From Moraxellaceae bacterium UBA2032 (lineage in GTDB: Bacteria > Pseudomonadota > Gammaproteobacteria > Pseudomonadales > Moraxellaceae), in assembly GCA_002333125.1 (NCBI GenBank), contig DDBM01000062.1, positions 10,372 to 17,931 of the forward strand: DNA of 7,560 nt, read 5' to 3'. Each line of letters starts with the position of its first letter. Within the stretch, counting starts at the first letter, position 1. The notes beneath the pieces are model-generated. The model made no database searches. It was not told where the DNA came from and saw only the letters and a list, made by a program, of their open reading frames with translations. The translations under genes were made by a program, and so were the position numbers. Of the stretch, positions 1-6,810 are shown in pieces.

Positions 1-851
1 TAAAAAAAATTAACCCACGTTTAATTTATTGTGCGGTGACAGGCTATGGACAGCAGGGAGTGTATAAAAATAGAGCGGGGCATGACCTCAACTACTTAGC
101 CATTGCGGGTATTTTGGACTACACAGGCCGCAAAACCACAGGCCCAATGCCACTACCGATTCAGGCTGCTGATATTACGGGTGGTTTATATGCAGTCACT
201 GGGATTTTGGCTGCGGTGATTCATCGTCAAACAACAAACCAAGGCCAATTTGTAGATGTGTCACTAACCGATGCGGCTTTTAGTTTACAAGCCCTCACTG
301 CACCTGCGGCATTAATGGCTAATCATCAACCAAAACCCGAAACAGACACGCTAAATGGCGGCACATTTTATGATTGTTATCAAACTTTAGATAACCGTTA
401 TTTAAGTATTGGCGGTTTAGAGCCACAATTTTTTATGGCTTTTGCTAATGCCATTCAACGTCCTGATTTAATTTCTTTGTCTATTCGTCATGATGCTCAA
501 GCCGTGACTATTGTCAAAGCAGCCATTAGTGAAGCTATTATTAAAAAGACGCTCAGTGAATGGCAAACGGTGTTTGCTACCATAGAAGCTTGCGTAGAAC
601 CTGTATTGTCGTTTGCAGAAGCGTGTGAGCATCCACAAATTATTGAGCGTAAAATGTTAGTTGACGTACCTAGCCCTAATGGGTCAACACAAAAACAAAT
701 CGCCACCCCTATTGTGTTTAGTGCCACACCTAATCAATACCGTATGACAGGTACAGCTCTTGGTTCTCATACCACGGAGGTGTTATTAGCACATGGTTTT
801 ACTGAAGCCGACATTAAGTCTTGGCAACAACAAGGTATTATTATGAGCTAA
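1..851 (+). CDS. CaiB/BaiF CoA-transferase family protein, alpha-methylacyl-CoA racemase-like (5' partial)
   Basis: The 3' part of a gene, open to the left window edge; the first complete codon is at 3. The GTG at 36 is not the start, because the reading frame continues upstream with family-typical sequence (NPRLIYCAVTGYGQ). Family members are about 360 residues, so roughly 90 N-terminal residues are missing. Seen directly: the RAGHD motif with His (codon 81-83) and Asp (84-86); an Asp in AADITGG (171-173); and Glu in GGLEPQFF (420-422). These match the His/Asp/Glu catalytic positions known in Mycobacterium alpha-methylacyl-CoA racemase, which epimerises 2-methylacyl-CoA thioesters in branched fatty-acid or sterol side-chain breakdown. 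The retained Glu favours a racemase over a plain CoA-transferase, but the family contains many transferases with different substrates, so the exact reaction is inferred. It would be a soluble cytoplasmic enzyme. The C-terminus (HTTEVLLAHGFTEADI) is typical of the family and intact. No downstream partner gene is obvious. Confidence 0.9.
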   Translation, partial: KKINPRLIYCAVTGYGQQGVYKNRAGHDLNYLAIAGILDYTGRKTTGPMPLPIQAADITGGLYAVTGILAAVIHRQTTNQGQFVDVSLTDAAFSLQALTAPAALMANHQPKPETDTLNGGTFYDCYQTLDNRYLSIGGLEPQFFMAFANAIQRPDLISLSIRHDAQAVTIVKAAISEAIIKKTLSEWQTVFATIEACVEPVLSFAEACEHPQIIERKMLVDVPSPNGSTQKQIATPIVFSATPNQYRMTGTALGSHTTEVLLAHGFTEADIKSWQQQGIIMS

Positions 852-875
852 AAAGACACCAACTTTGGCTTTTTT
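851..875 (+). terminator. Weak terminator-like hairpin after the CaiB-family gene
   Basis: AAAAG (851-855) pairs with CTTTT (869-873), with an inner CCA/TGG pair (859-861 with 866-868) and a three-base bulge; T runs continue to 875. It begins at the stop codon of the upstream gene. The stem is short and bulged, so termination here is only plausible; the stronger hairpin immediately downstream may share the job. Confidence 0.3.
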
Positions 876-915
876 GTATTTAGGACTGAGGTCATCTCGC
901 CTTAGTCCTAAATAC
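876..915. repeat. 16-bp inverted repeat (strong hairpin, 8-nt loop)
   Basis: The left arm 876-891 and right arm 900-915 are complementary along all 16 positions, with one G:U pair (888 with 903), around an 8-nt loop (892-899). The arms carry TTTAGGACT and AGTCCTAAA. No T run follows the right arm on + or extends past the left arm on -, so it is not a classical intrinsic terminator, though it sits 25 bp past a stop codon. It could protect the 3' end of the upstream mRNA, help a Rho-dependent end, or be a protein-binding palindrome. Confidence 0.75.
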
Positions 916-992
916 GCCATTCATTTCAGTTCAAATTTGTTCTTATTAACACTAGACTAACAACGCAAGCACATGAGCAAAATCTACAAGCA

Positions 993-1001
993 TGATAGAA
1001 T
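993..1001 (+). promoter_or_regulatory. Candidate extended -10 promoter for the DUF349 gene
   Basis: TGATAGAAT fits the extended -10 pattern TGnTAnAAT, with hexamer TAGAAT at 996-1001. No convincing -35 hexamer is seen 17 bp upstream, which extended -10 promoters often tolerate. Transcription would start near 1008, leaving a leader of about 93 nt before the ATG at 1101. Inferred from sequence only. Confidence 0.4.
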
Positions 1002-1010
1002 TATTCTCAA

Positions 1011-1042
1011 TTTACGCGCAAAATGCGTAAAGCGTGTTTTTT
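1011..1042 (+). terminator. Leader hairpin with T run (possible attenuator)
   Basis: TTTACGC (1011-1017) pairs perfectly with GCGTAAA (1025-1031) around a 7-nt loop, and six T follow at 1037-1042 after a 5-nt gap. The stem is only 7 bp and partly AT, so termination would be inefficient. It lies between the candidate promoter and the DUF349 start, so it could be a leader attenuator, or simply the end of transcription coming from upstream. Confidence 0.35.
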
Positions 1043-1100
1043 CTTTGGGCTAAGTCTTAGTCCTCATTATTTATTTGTCTGTTATTAAGGATACTATTGC

Positions 1101-3830
1101 ATGGCTATTGTTGACATCATCAAATCTTGGTTTGGTAAAAACAAAAAACCGACGATTGCGCCATCACCCACTCCCACACAAACTCAAGCTAAAAAAACCA
1201 TAGCTACACCGAGCAAAGCGGCTACGTTTGAAAAGTTAGAAACTCAAGAGTCTGCCAACCCAAGCAATGCCTCAAGTAATAACTTGATGACGATGCTTAA
1301 CAACCCACAAACAGCCTTTAGTGTTAAACAAATCGCCTTACAAAAAGTTGAAGACGCTAATTTATTAGCCGAATTGGCAGCGCACCATAAAATTGCCAAA
1401 ATTCGCCAACAAGCCGCAAATCAACTCAATGATTTTACACTGATTCATAAAGTGCTTAATCAAGTAAAACATAGCGACAAAGGCGTGTATCGTATTTTGC
1501 GCCAAAAAATAGAGGCACAAGAGCTACAACAAAAAGGTCAAGCAGATTACACACAACGTTTAACACAAATTTGTGCCGATTTAGAACACCATTTACAGTC
1601 GGCACATACGCCTCTTTTTGCCGCCAAAGTACAAAGTTTGCAACAACAATGGCAGCAACTCACCGAACAAAAAAGCTATACCTTAAGCAATGCGCTACAA
1701 CAACGCTTTGATGCCGCCTCTACCCAAGCACAACAAAAAGTGACGGCAGAACAAAGCAAAAAAGCACTCTTTGAACAACAAAAAACCGTTGCCAATGCAT
1801 TTACAACTTTACAAGCAGATGTTTTATTGATTGATAATGTAAATAATATCAATCAATTATCAGAAAAACTTAATGCGCTATCTTATGATTGGCAATATTG
1901 CACACAACACACCGAAGCCGATACACAACTGGTGCAGCAAGTTCAAAAAAGCCAACAAACTCTACAAAAATACAGCGATTTATTTCAACAAACAGCACCA
2001 CATATAGAAGCCATGTTGCAACATCATCAACAACTTGTAGACTCGCCAATTAATCAAACAGCGTATGACGCATTACAAACGCTCTTACAAAACACTGAGT
2101 TACTTAATACTAAGCTGACTTTGCCTGCGTTATTTGCTCCTATTATAGATAGCTTTAATACTGCCCAAAAAGCATTAGCGGCTTATCAAAATGCTCAAGA
2201 AAAAAACGAAGAAGTTACAGTCAACACACCTATATCTACCCCAAACAAAAAGACCGCCTCTCACCCCGAATTAGAAAAATTACTGCTGCAAATTGCCGAA
2301 TGCTTTAATCAAGGGCAAAGTAAAGAAGCAGATAAAATATTACGCCAAGCGCAAAAATACGCCAAAGCCAATCATTTATTTGACCCGCGTTTAGGCGACT
2401 GGCTACAAGAATTACAAAAAATGAAGGACTGGGCAGGTTTTGCTATTTTGCCTAAAAAAGAAGAGCTTGTAGCACAAATGAAAACATTGGCAGAGCAAGC
2501 CGAAAGCCAAACTGACCCACTGACACAATTGGATAAAATCAAACTGCTACAAGCAGAATGGCAAGCCTTAGGCACTGTGTATAACGATGCCGAAAAAGTT
2601 TTATGGGAAGCGTTTAAAGACTTAAGCCAAAATGCTTATGCCCCCTGTCAGCGTTATTTTGATGAACAAAATGCGATTCAAGAACAAAATGCGACTGCTA
2701 GACAGCAACTTTGTGATGAGCTACAACAGTATTTAGATAACTTACCTAATGAAGTCAACTGGCAAGGCCATATTGCTATTTTAAAACAAGCACGTGAAGA
2801 CTGGCAAAAATATCATCCTGTTGAAGCCAAAAAACACAAGCAACTTCAATCAAGATTTACTCGTATTATCAAAGCATTAGAAGATAAACTTCATGCCGAA
2901 TATGAGCTACAAGAAACCAAAAAAAGAGCCTTAATTAGCCAAGCAACACAATTGTTAAACCATGAAAACATGTACGAAGCTTGCCAACAAGCTAAAGAGC
3001 TACAAAATACATGGAAAACATTAGGCTTTTGTGGTCATCAAAAAGAACAAGCGTTATGGGAAGAGTTTAGACAACACTGCGATGCCTTATTTACTAAACG
3101 TGGCGCACAAAAAGAAGCTCAAAAACTTGAGGAGCAAGCAACAACTCAACAAGCTGAGCATATTTTGACTCAGCTACATATGCTACTTAATACGCCCGAA
3201 CATTCCCCTAATATCACCCAAGTAAATGGCTTTATTCAGGCGTTTCAGGCTTTGTTTTTACCTAAAGAAGTCAATCATGCACTACGTAAACGTTTTAGCG
3301 TTTTAGCGCAACAATGGCAGTCATATCTTGATACTCAAGTTAATGTGCAAAAACAAGCACAGCTTAAACAAATCGAAACTGCACTTGAGTTATGCGTTAG
3401 TGCCGAACAACATATATTAGCAGGCACAAGCGTTACTCTGGGTATTGTACTCACTTGGCAAGGCTTAGTTGTTCCTCAACCCTTTAAAAGCACCTTACAA
3501 AAACGTTGGCACGCGATTAGTAGCCTAAAAAAATTAAGCGCAGAAGACACCCTAACACGCGAGCAAAAAGCACTAGATGACTGTTTGTTGCTAGAGTTAT
3601 TGTTAGATATTGATAGCCCTGACACCGAACGCCTAGCCCGAACTGCTAAAAAAATTGAGCTTTTTGAACAGCAAAACTACCCAAAAACCACTCAAGAAGC
3701 ACAAGCATTAGTCAGTCAAACACTACAAAACTTGTTATTAATCTCGTGCTTATCCAATGAAGTTAATACACAAATCAATCAGCGTTTACATCTGGTTTTA
3801 CAAAGCTCTGCTTTATCTAAACTACTTTAA
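1101..3830 (+). CDS. Large DUF349 domain-containing protein, glutamine-rich helical
   Basis: A 909-residue protein of unknown function. The ATG start has AAGGA at 1087-1091, nine bases upstream. In order: a short amphipathic N-terminus (VDIIKSWFGKNKK); a low-complexity Thr/Pro/Ser/Asn linker (about 17-60); HEAT-like helical pairs at about 66-140; then a long, mostly alpha-helical Gln-rich region. DUF349 modules, recognised by the pattern L-x2-x-W-x2-L-G followed by LW-x2-F and an aromatic, are clear at about 478-525 (LLQAEWQALG, LWEAF) and 629-670 (ELQNTWKTLG, LWEEF), plus a divergent copy at 560-600 (AREDWQKYHP). Weaker W-containing repeats appear at 175-210, 255-290 and 735-806. The WAGFAILPKKEEL segment at about 444-456 is, from memory, characteristic of the Pseudomonas/Moraxellaceae members. 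There is no signal peptide or membrane segment, so it is probably cytoplasmic. It appears monocistronic, with its own candidate promoter and a terminator behind it. Assignment to the family is firm; the role is unknown. Confidence 0.9.
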   Translation: MAIVDIIKSWFGKNKKPTIAPSPTPTQTQAKKTIATPSKAATFEKLETQESANPSNASSNNLMTMLNNPQTAFSVKQIALQKVEDANLLAELAAHHKIAKIRQQAANQLNDFTLIHKVLNQVKHSDKGVYRILRQKIEAQELQQKGQADYTQRLTQICADLEHHLQSAHTPLFAAKVQSLQQQWQQLTEQKSYTLSNALQQRFDAASTQAQQKVTAEQSKKALFEQQKTVANAFTTLQADVLLIDNVNNINQLSEKLNALSYDWQYCTQHTEADTQLVQQVQKSQQTLQKYSDLFQQTAPHIEAMLQHHQQLVDSPINQTAYDALQTLLQNTELLNTKLTLPALFAPIIDSFNTAQKALAAYQNAQEKNEEVTVNTPISTPNKKTASHPELEKLLLQIAECFNQGQSKEADKILRQAQKYAKANHLFDPRLGDWLQELQKMKDWAGFAILPKKEELVAQMKTLAEQAESQTDPLTQLDKIKLLQAEWQALGTVYNDAEKVLWEAFKDLSQNAYAPCQRYFDEQNAIQEQNATARQQLCDELQQYLDNLPNEVNWQGHIAILKQAREDWQKYHPVEAKKHKQLQSRFTRIIKALEDKLHAEYELQETKKRALISQATQLLNHENMYEACQQAKELQNTWKTLGFCGHQKEQALWEEFRQHCDALFTKRGAQKEAQKLEEQATTQQAEHILTQLHMLLNTPEHSPNITQVNGFIQAFQALFLPKEVNHALRKRFSVLAQQWQSYLDTQVNVQKQAQLKQIETALELCVSAEQHILAGTSVTLGIVLTWQGLVVPQPFKSTLQKRWHAISSLKKLSAEDTLTREQKALDDCLLLELLLDIDSPDTERLARTAKKIELFEQQNYPKTTQEAQALVSQTLQNLLLISCLSNEVNTQINQRLHLVLQSSALSKLL

Positions 3831-3837
3831 ATCAAAT

Positions 3838-3879
3838 GGCTGCTAGACGCATGACTACGTTTAGCGGCTTTATTTCTCA
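3838..3879 (+). terminator. Probable Rho-independent terminator after the DUF349 gene
   Basis: An 11-bp stem, 3839-3849 with 3858-3868, including two G:U pairs (3841 with 3866, 3846 with 3861), closes an 8-nt loop; a further G:T pair at 3838/3869 extends it. The right arm runs into TTTATTTCT. It begins 8 bases after the stop codon. The T tract is interrupted, so efficiency is uncertain. Confidence 0.65.
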
Positions 3880-3919
3880 AAGTACCCTACTCGCCGTGCG
3901 CTGTGTAAACCCCATCTAT

Positions 3920-3924
3920 AGGAT
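3920..3924 (+). promoter_or_regulatory. Ribosome binding site that fixes the TTG start at 3933
   Basis: AGGAT lies 8 bases before TTG at 3933. An in-frame stop at 3906-3908 and the lack of any ATG, GTG or TTG between them make 3933 the earliest possible start. The ATG at 3923 is followed directly by TAA and is in another frame. Confidence 0.6.
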
Positions 3925-3932
3925 GTAAATTA

Positions 3933-4937
3933 TTGATAAACTGGCAAGCCTTCAAAAAACATAAAACCGAAACACCCCTGTTGTTGGTTGACCTCGTGGT
4001 TTTATTTTTAATTAGTCTTAACTTATTGTGGTTATTGACTGATGCCATCGTGATGCAAACAGGTTTTGGTATTTTACTAGCCAATTATAGCCCTACATTT
4101 ACCAATGCCTATAAAGCTGACTGGCATCCACATTTACGCTTATATGATGCTTTGTTTACACTCGTATTACTTACTGAGCTTGGCTTACGCTGGTTATGGG
4201 CAATTCACAAAAAAACTTATCATCGTTGGTTTTTTTACCCTTTTATCCATTGGTACGATGTATTAGCCTGTTTACCTAATTTACAATTTTTACGTTTATT
4301 ACGTTTGGTTTCGGTATTTTATCGCTTACATAAATTGGGTATTTTGGTGATTGGTACTCGACTGGTTAAAATTGCTCAAAAATATTATGCGGTTGTCTTA
4401 GAAGAAGTTTCTGACCGCATTGTCATTAATGTACTTGATGGTGTACAAAAAGAGCTCGCTAACAATAACCCCGTTGCTACCGAGCTACGTGAAACGGTAC
4501 TTATTCCACAAAAAGAGATAATTACTCAATGGTTATCAAATAGAATTAGTCACTTAGTAACAGTATCTCATCAAAAACATGAATATGAATTAACCCACTA
4601 TATTCAAAATTTAACGCACAAATCCATTCATCATAATCAAGAGTGGAACAATATTAAAAAACGTTTACCTGTTGTAGGCAGTTTGATTGAGAGCGAATTA
4701 AATAGTATTGTTTCTAGTCTAGTAAACGATATTGTCCAAAATATTCTTAAAGATTTATCTCAGGCCGATAATGCTGCGTTACATGATATTGCCAATGCTG
4801 CCTTTGACACCTTTACTACACCCGATGCCCAGCTAAATGTGGCCATAGAAAAAATCGTCGTGGATGCTATTGATATCATTAAACAACAAGTTGCTGTACA
4901 GCAATGGAAACTCGATGAGTTAAAAGAAAATGAATAA
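3933..4937 (+). CDS. Membrane protein with a voltage-sensor-like (ion transporter family) domain, no pore domain seen
   Basis: A 334-residue protein starting at TTG; later in-frame starts would remove part of the first membrane helix. Four hydrophobic segments are visible: about 16-36, 70-90, 102-119 and 120-146. They resemble S1-S4 of voltage-sensor domains: the second carries Glu82 and Arg86 (ELGLR), the third Asp109 (HWYDVLACLP), and the fourth spaced basic residues in LRLLRLVSVFYRLHKLG (Arg121, Arg124, Arg131, Lys134, then Arg143 and Lys146). In ion-channel families S4 is followed by a pore helix and selectivity filter such as TVGYG; none is present. Instead residues 150-334 are soluble-looking, mostly helical and amphipathic (ISHLVTVSHQKHEYEL, LIESELNSIVSSLVNDIV) and not recognised. 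The first 146 residues therefore suggest a sensor or proton-channel-like module in the inner membrane, with a cytoplasmic tail; both are inference. The gene sits alone between a terminator and the minC promoter region. Confidence 0.75.
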   Translation: MINWQAFKKHKTETPLLLVDLVVLFLISLNLLWLLTDAIVMQTGFGILLANYSPTFTNAYKADWHPHLRLYDALFTLVLLTELGLRWLWAIHKKTYHRWFFYPFIHWYDVLACLPNLQFLRLLRLVSVFYRLHKLGILVIGTRLVKIAQKYYAVVLEEVSDRIVINVLDGVQKELANNNPVATELRETVLIPQKEIITQWLSNRISHLVTVSHQKHEYELTHYIQNLTHKSIHHNQEWNNIKKRLPVVGSLIESELNSIVSSLVNDIVQNILKDLSQADNAALHDIANAAFDTFTTPDAQLNVAIEKIVVDAIDIIKQQVAVQQWKLDELKENE

Positions 4938-5010
4938 AAATAACATAATCTACTTGTCAGCTATCACGACACACAGTATCTTGCGTATGGTTTGGGGAAC
5001 AGATAGAGAT

Positions 5011-5016
5011 TATAAT
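5011..5016 (+). promoter_or_regulatory. Candidate -10 box for minC
   Basis: A perfect TATAAT lies in the 117-bp gap between the membrane-protein gene and minC. The -35 match at the right distance is poor (TGGTTT at 4988-4993), so an activator or another sigma factor could be involved. Transcription would start near 5023, giving a leader of about 55 nt to the preferred ATG at 5079. No terminator for the upstream gene is visible in this gap. Confidence 0.45.
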
Positions 5017-5078
5017 TTCATACAGATCACCCCTCACTCTACTCTTAATTCATCTTGTTTTATTCGTGTTATAAAAAT

Positions 5079-5774
5079 ATGTCTATAGAAGAACATAAAG
5101 CCCTACGGTTATTAGGCCGCGTACTCACTCTTTCTCGTTTACGTGTTCAATCTGCAACGCCTCAAGAGATTGTTGAAGAGCTAACTAAGCTCACCCTAGA
5201 AAATCCGATGCTAAAACAAGGCTTACCCGTCATTATTGAGTCTGATTATGACATTGACCTTGCATGGCTCGTTAAAGTGCTTAAAAAAACAGGCATTCAA
5301 ATTTTAGGCGTGGCTAATGGCATACTCACTGAACAGGCCATTGCCCTTGATTTACCTATTCTTCCTGCTGATCACACCAAAACCAGTGGCCGCGATAGCT
5401 TTCCTAAAACAAGTGCCCATAAAGCCATTGAAGCCCCAAAGCTTCCTGCTAAAATGCTTCATGACCCTGTACGCTCAGGCCAACAAGTATATGCCGAAAA
5501 CAGTGACTTAATTGTACTCGCCCCTGTAAGCTCAGGAGCAGAACTAATTGCTGACGGCTGTATTCACGTTTATGGTGCATTACGCGGTCGTGCTATTGCA
5601 GGTGCAACAGGAAACCCTGAAGCACGTATTTTTTGTAAACGCCTTGAAGCCGATTTAGTGGCTATTGCAGGTATTTATATGGTTGCCGACCAAATTTCTA
5701 AAGAGTTAATAGGCAAATCTGTACAAATCCGATTAGGTGACGATGGCAACATTTGCATAGAGTTATTAGAATAA
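5079..5774 (+). CDS. minC: Septum site-determining protein MinC
   Basis: Inhibitor of FtsZ polymer assembly, recruited to the polar membrane by MinD-ATP. Starting at ATG 5079 it is 231 residues, near the family's usual 230-250. The N-terminal FtsZ-inhibiting domain covers about 1-90 ([29 protein letters not shown]), a linker with Lys, Thr, Ser and Pro about 91-125, and the C-terminal beta-helix domain 126-231. The latter shows the MinD-contact and dimerisation motifs RSGQ (132-135), [19 protein letters not shown] and ARIFC, and is easily recognised. An in-frame TTG at 5055 would add eight residues (MFYSCYKN) without MinC-like sequence; I prefer the ATG, although neither has a clear Shine-Dalgarno, so the start is not settled. 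minD lies 223 bp downstream, further than in the tight minCD arrangement of E. coli, and has its own candidate promoter. Confidence 0.95.
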   Translation: MSIEEHKALRLLGRVLTLSRLRVQSATPQEIVEELTKLTLENPMLKQGLPVIIESDYDIDLAWLVKVLKKTGIQILGVANGILTEQAIALDLPILPADHTKTSGRDSFPKTSAHKAIEAPKLPAKMLHDPVRSGQQVYAENSDLIVLAPVSSGAELIADGCIHVYGALRGRAIAGATGNPEARIFCKRLEADLVAIAGIYMVADQISKELIGKSVQIRLGDDGNICIELLE

Positions 5775-5798
5775 AAACGTAAAACTTGCATACGGCAC

Positions 5799-5807
5799 TG
5801 ATATACT
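5799..5807 (+). promoter_or_regulatory. Candidate extended -10 promoter for minDE
   Basis: TGATATACT fits the extended -10 pattern TGnTATAnT, with hexamer TATACT at 5802-5807, 25 bp after the minC stop. No good -35 is seen. Start near 5814 would leave a leader of about 184 nt before minD. The predicted start falls inside the small hairpin at 5810-5824, so the two calls compete as explanations of the same bases. Confidence 0.45.
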
Positions 5808-5809
5808 AT

Positions 5810-5831
5810 GAGACAATCCGTCTCTTTATTT
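5810..5831 (+). terminator. Small hairpin with interrupted T run after minC
   Basis: GAGAC (5810-5814) pairs with GTCTC (5820-5824) around loop AATCC, followed by TTTATTT. With only 5 bp it would be a weak terminator, perhaps trimming the minC transcript or partly reducing read-through into minDE. Confidence 0.35.
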
Positions 5832-5997
5832 GTTAGAATTGCGTCTATTTTATATGCAATAGATGACTGAGCTGCATGGCTCAATAAGCTGATTATTTTT
5901 AGTCCAGAGAGTTAACTTGTATATCACTAAGTTCCTTGCAGGGGATTTATGCTAATTCATTGATAAGTTAATTTTAAAACGAGAGGAAAACGCAACT

Positions 5998-6807
5998 GTG
6001 GCAAAGATTATTGTTGTGACTTCAGGAAAAGGCGGCGTAGGCAAGACAACGACAAGTGCTTCTTTTGCAACAGGACTTGCATTACGAGGACATAAAACAG
6101 TTGTTATTGACTTTGACGTAGGCTTACGTAATTTAGACTTAATTTTAGGATGCGAACGTCGCGTTGTATTTGATTTTGTGAATGTAATTCATGGTGAAGC
6201 CAAATTACAACAAGCCTTAATTAAAGACAAAACCGTTGATAATCTTTATATTTTGGCCGCTTCGCAAACACGTGATAAAGATGCCCTTACGCAAGACGGT
6301 GTCGAGCGTGTGCTTAATGAGCTAAAACAAGACTTTGAATACATTATTTGTGACTCACCCGCAGGTATTGAGCGTGGCGCACATTTAGCTATGTATTTTG
6401 CAGATGAGGCTTTAGTAGTAACCAACCCCGAAGTGTCTTCTGTGCGAGATTCTGACCGCGTATTAGGTTTATTGGCCAGCAAAACACAAAAAGTTGAACA
6501 AGGTCGTGGCCGTTTAAAAGAACATTTGGTATTAACACGTTACAATCCTAATCGTGTTGTTAAAAATGAAATGATGTCAGTTACCGACATTCAAGATATT
6601 TTGGCCATTCCACTATTAGGGGTGATACCTGAATCACCTGCGGTGCTTACTTCATCAAATAGCGGCTTACCCGTTATTAGCGATAAGAGCAGTGATGCAG
6701 GCTCTGCCTATGACGATCTGGTGGCTAGGTTCTTGGGAGAAGAACGTCCTCATCGCTTTTTAAACCCAGAGAGAAAAGGATTATTCGCTTGGTTACTTGG
6801 GAGCTAA
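5998..6807 (+). CDS. minD: Septum site-determining ATPase MinD
   Basis: A membrane-associating P-loop ATPase of the ParA/MinD (deviant Walker A) family that carries MinC to the cell poles. It has 269 residues, against 270 in E. coli. The GTG start has a good ribosome binding site, AGAGGA at 5982-5987. Visible motifs: deviant Walker A SGKGGVGKTT with signature Lys11 and catalytic Lys16; switch I region DFDVGLRNLDL with Asp38 and Asp40; ERRVVFDFVNVI; Walker B YIICDSPAGIE with Asp119; TNPEVSSVRDSDR. The C-terminal tail (about 257-269, PERKGLFAWLLGS) is the amphipathic membrane-targeting helix that lets ATP-bound dimers bind phospholipid. All key residues are present. minE follows after 3 nt, so the two are almost certainly co-transcribed and translated in step, keeping the MinD:MinE ratio that the oscillation depends on. 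Confidence 0.98.
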   Translation: MAKIIVVTSGKGGVGKTTTSASFATGLALRGHKTVVIDFDVGLRNLDLILGCERRVVFDFVNVIHGEAKLQQALIKDKTVDNLYILAASQTRDKDALTQDGVERVLNELKQDFEYIICDSPAGIERGAHLAMYFADEALVVTNPEVSSVRDSDRVLGLLASKTQKVEQGRGRLKEHLVLTRYNPNRVVKNEMMSVTDIQDILAIPLLGVIPESPAVLTSSNSGLPVISDKSSDAGSAYDDLVARFLGEERPHRFLNPERKGLFAWLLGS

Positions 6808-6810
6808 ATC

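Larger units (their letters stand above)
5775..5997. other. minC-minD spacer (223 bp)
   Basis: This spacer is AT-rich and has no convincing gene. Besides the promoter candidate and the small hairpin, it holds a short stem-loop at 5869-5882 (GAGCT/GGCTC, 4-nt loop, one G:U pair) and a second possible extended -10 (TGCTAATTC, 5950-5958). The minD ribosome binding site, AGAGGA at 5982-5987, is ten bases before the GTG start. I recognise no riboswitch or named RNA here. Confidence 0.5.

Noticed and set aside
36..38. GTG as the start of the first gene
   Set aside because: The frame continues upstream to the window edge with sequence typical of the family, so the gene is truncated by the window and not started here.
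497..727. Open frame on the - strand inside the CaiB-family gene
   Set aside because: It is wholly antisense to a well-supported coding region and its product resembles nothing I recognise; a shadow frame.
2372..2575. Open frame on the - strand inside the DUF349 gene
   Set aside because: Its Cys/Ser-rich composition is typical of the reverse complement of a Gln/Ala-rich gene, and it has no context of its own.
3838..3869. Shared 8-nt loop among hairpins at 876-915, 3838-3869 and 7089-7116 as a common regulatory element
   Set aside because: The loop length matches, but loop and arm sequences are unrelated; most simply chance.
3887..4084. Open frame on the - strand overlapping the start of the membrane-protein gene
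   Set aside because: It overlaps a coherent transmembrane coding region and shows no recognisable motif.
5317..5511. Second + frame within minC
   Set aside because: Out-of-frame with clearly conserved minC; an overlapping gene is not supported.
5675..5884. Open frame on the - strand across the minC end and spacer
   Set aside because: More than half is antisense to conserved minC; the product looks random.
5863..5892. Possible 9-residue leader peptide in the minC-minD spacer
   Set aside because: It has no ribosome binding site, no run of regulatory codons and no paired attenuator structure after it.
6246..6482. Open frame on the - strand inside minD
   Set aside because: Antisense to a highly conserved gene, with the Ser/Arg-rich composition of a shadow frame.
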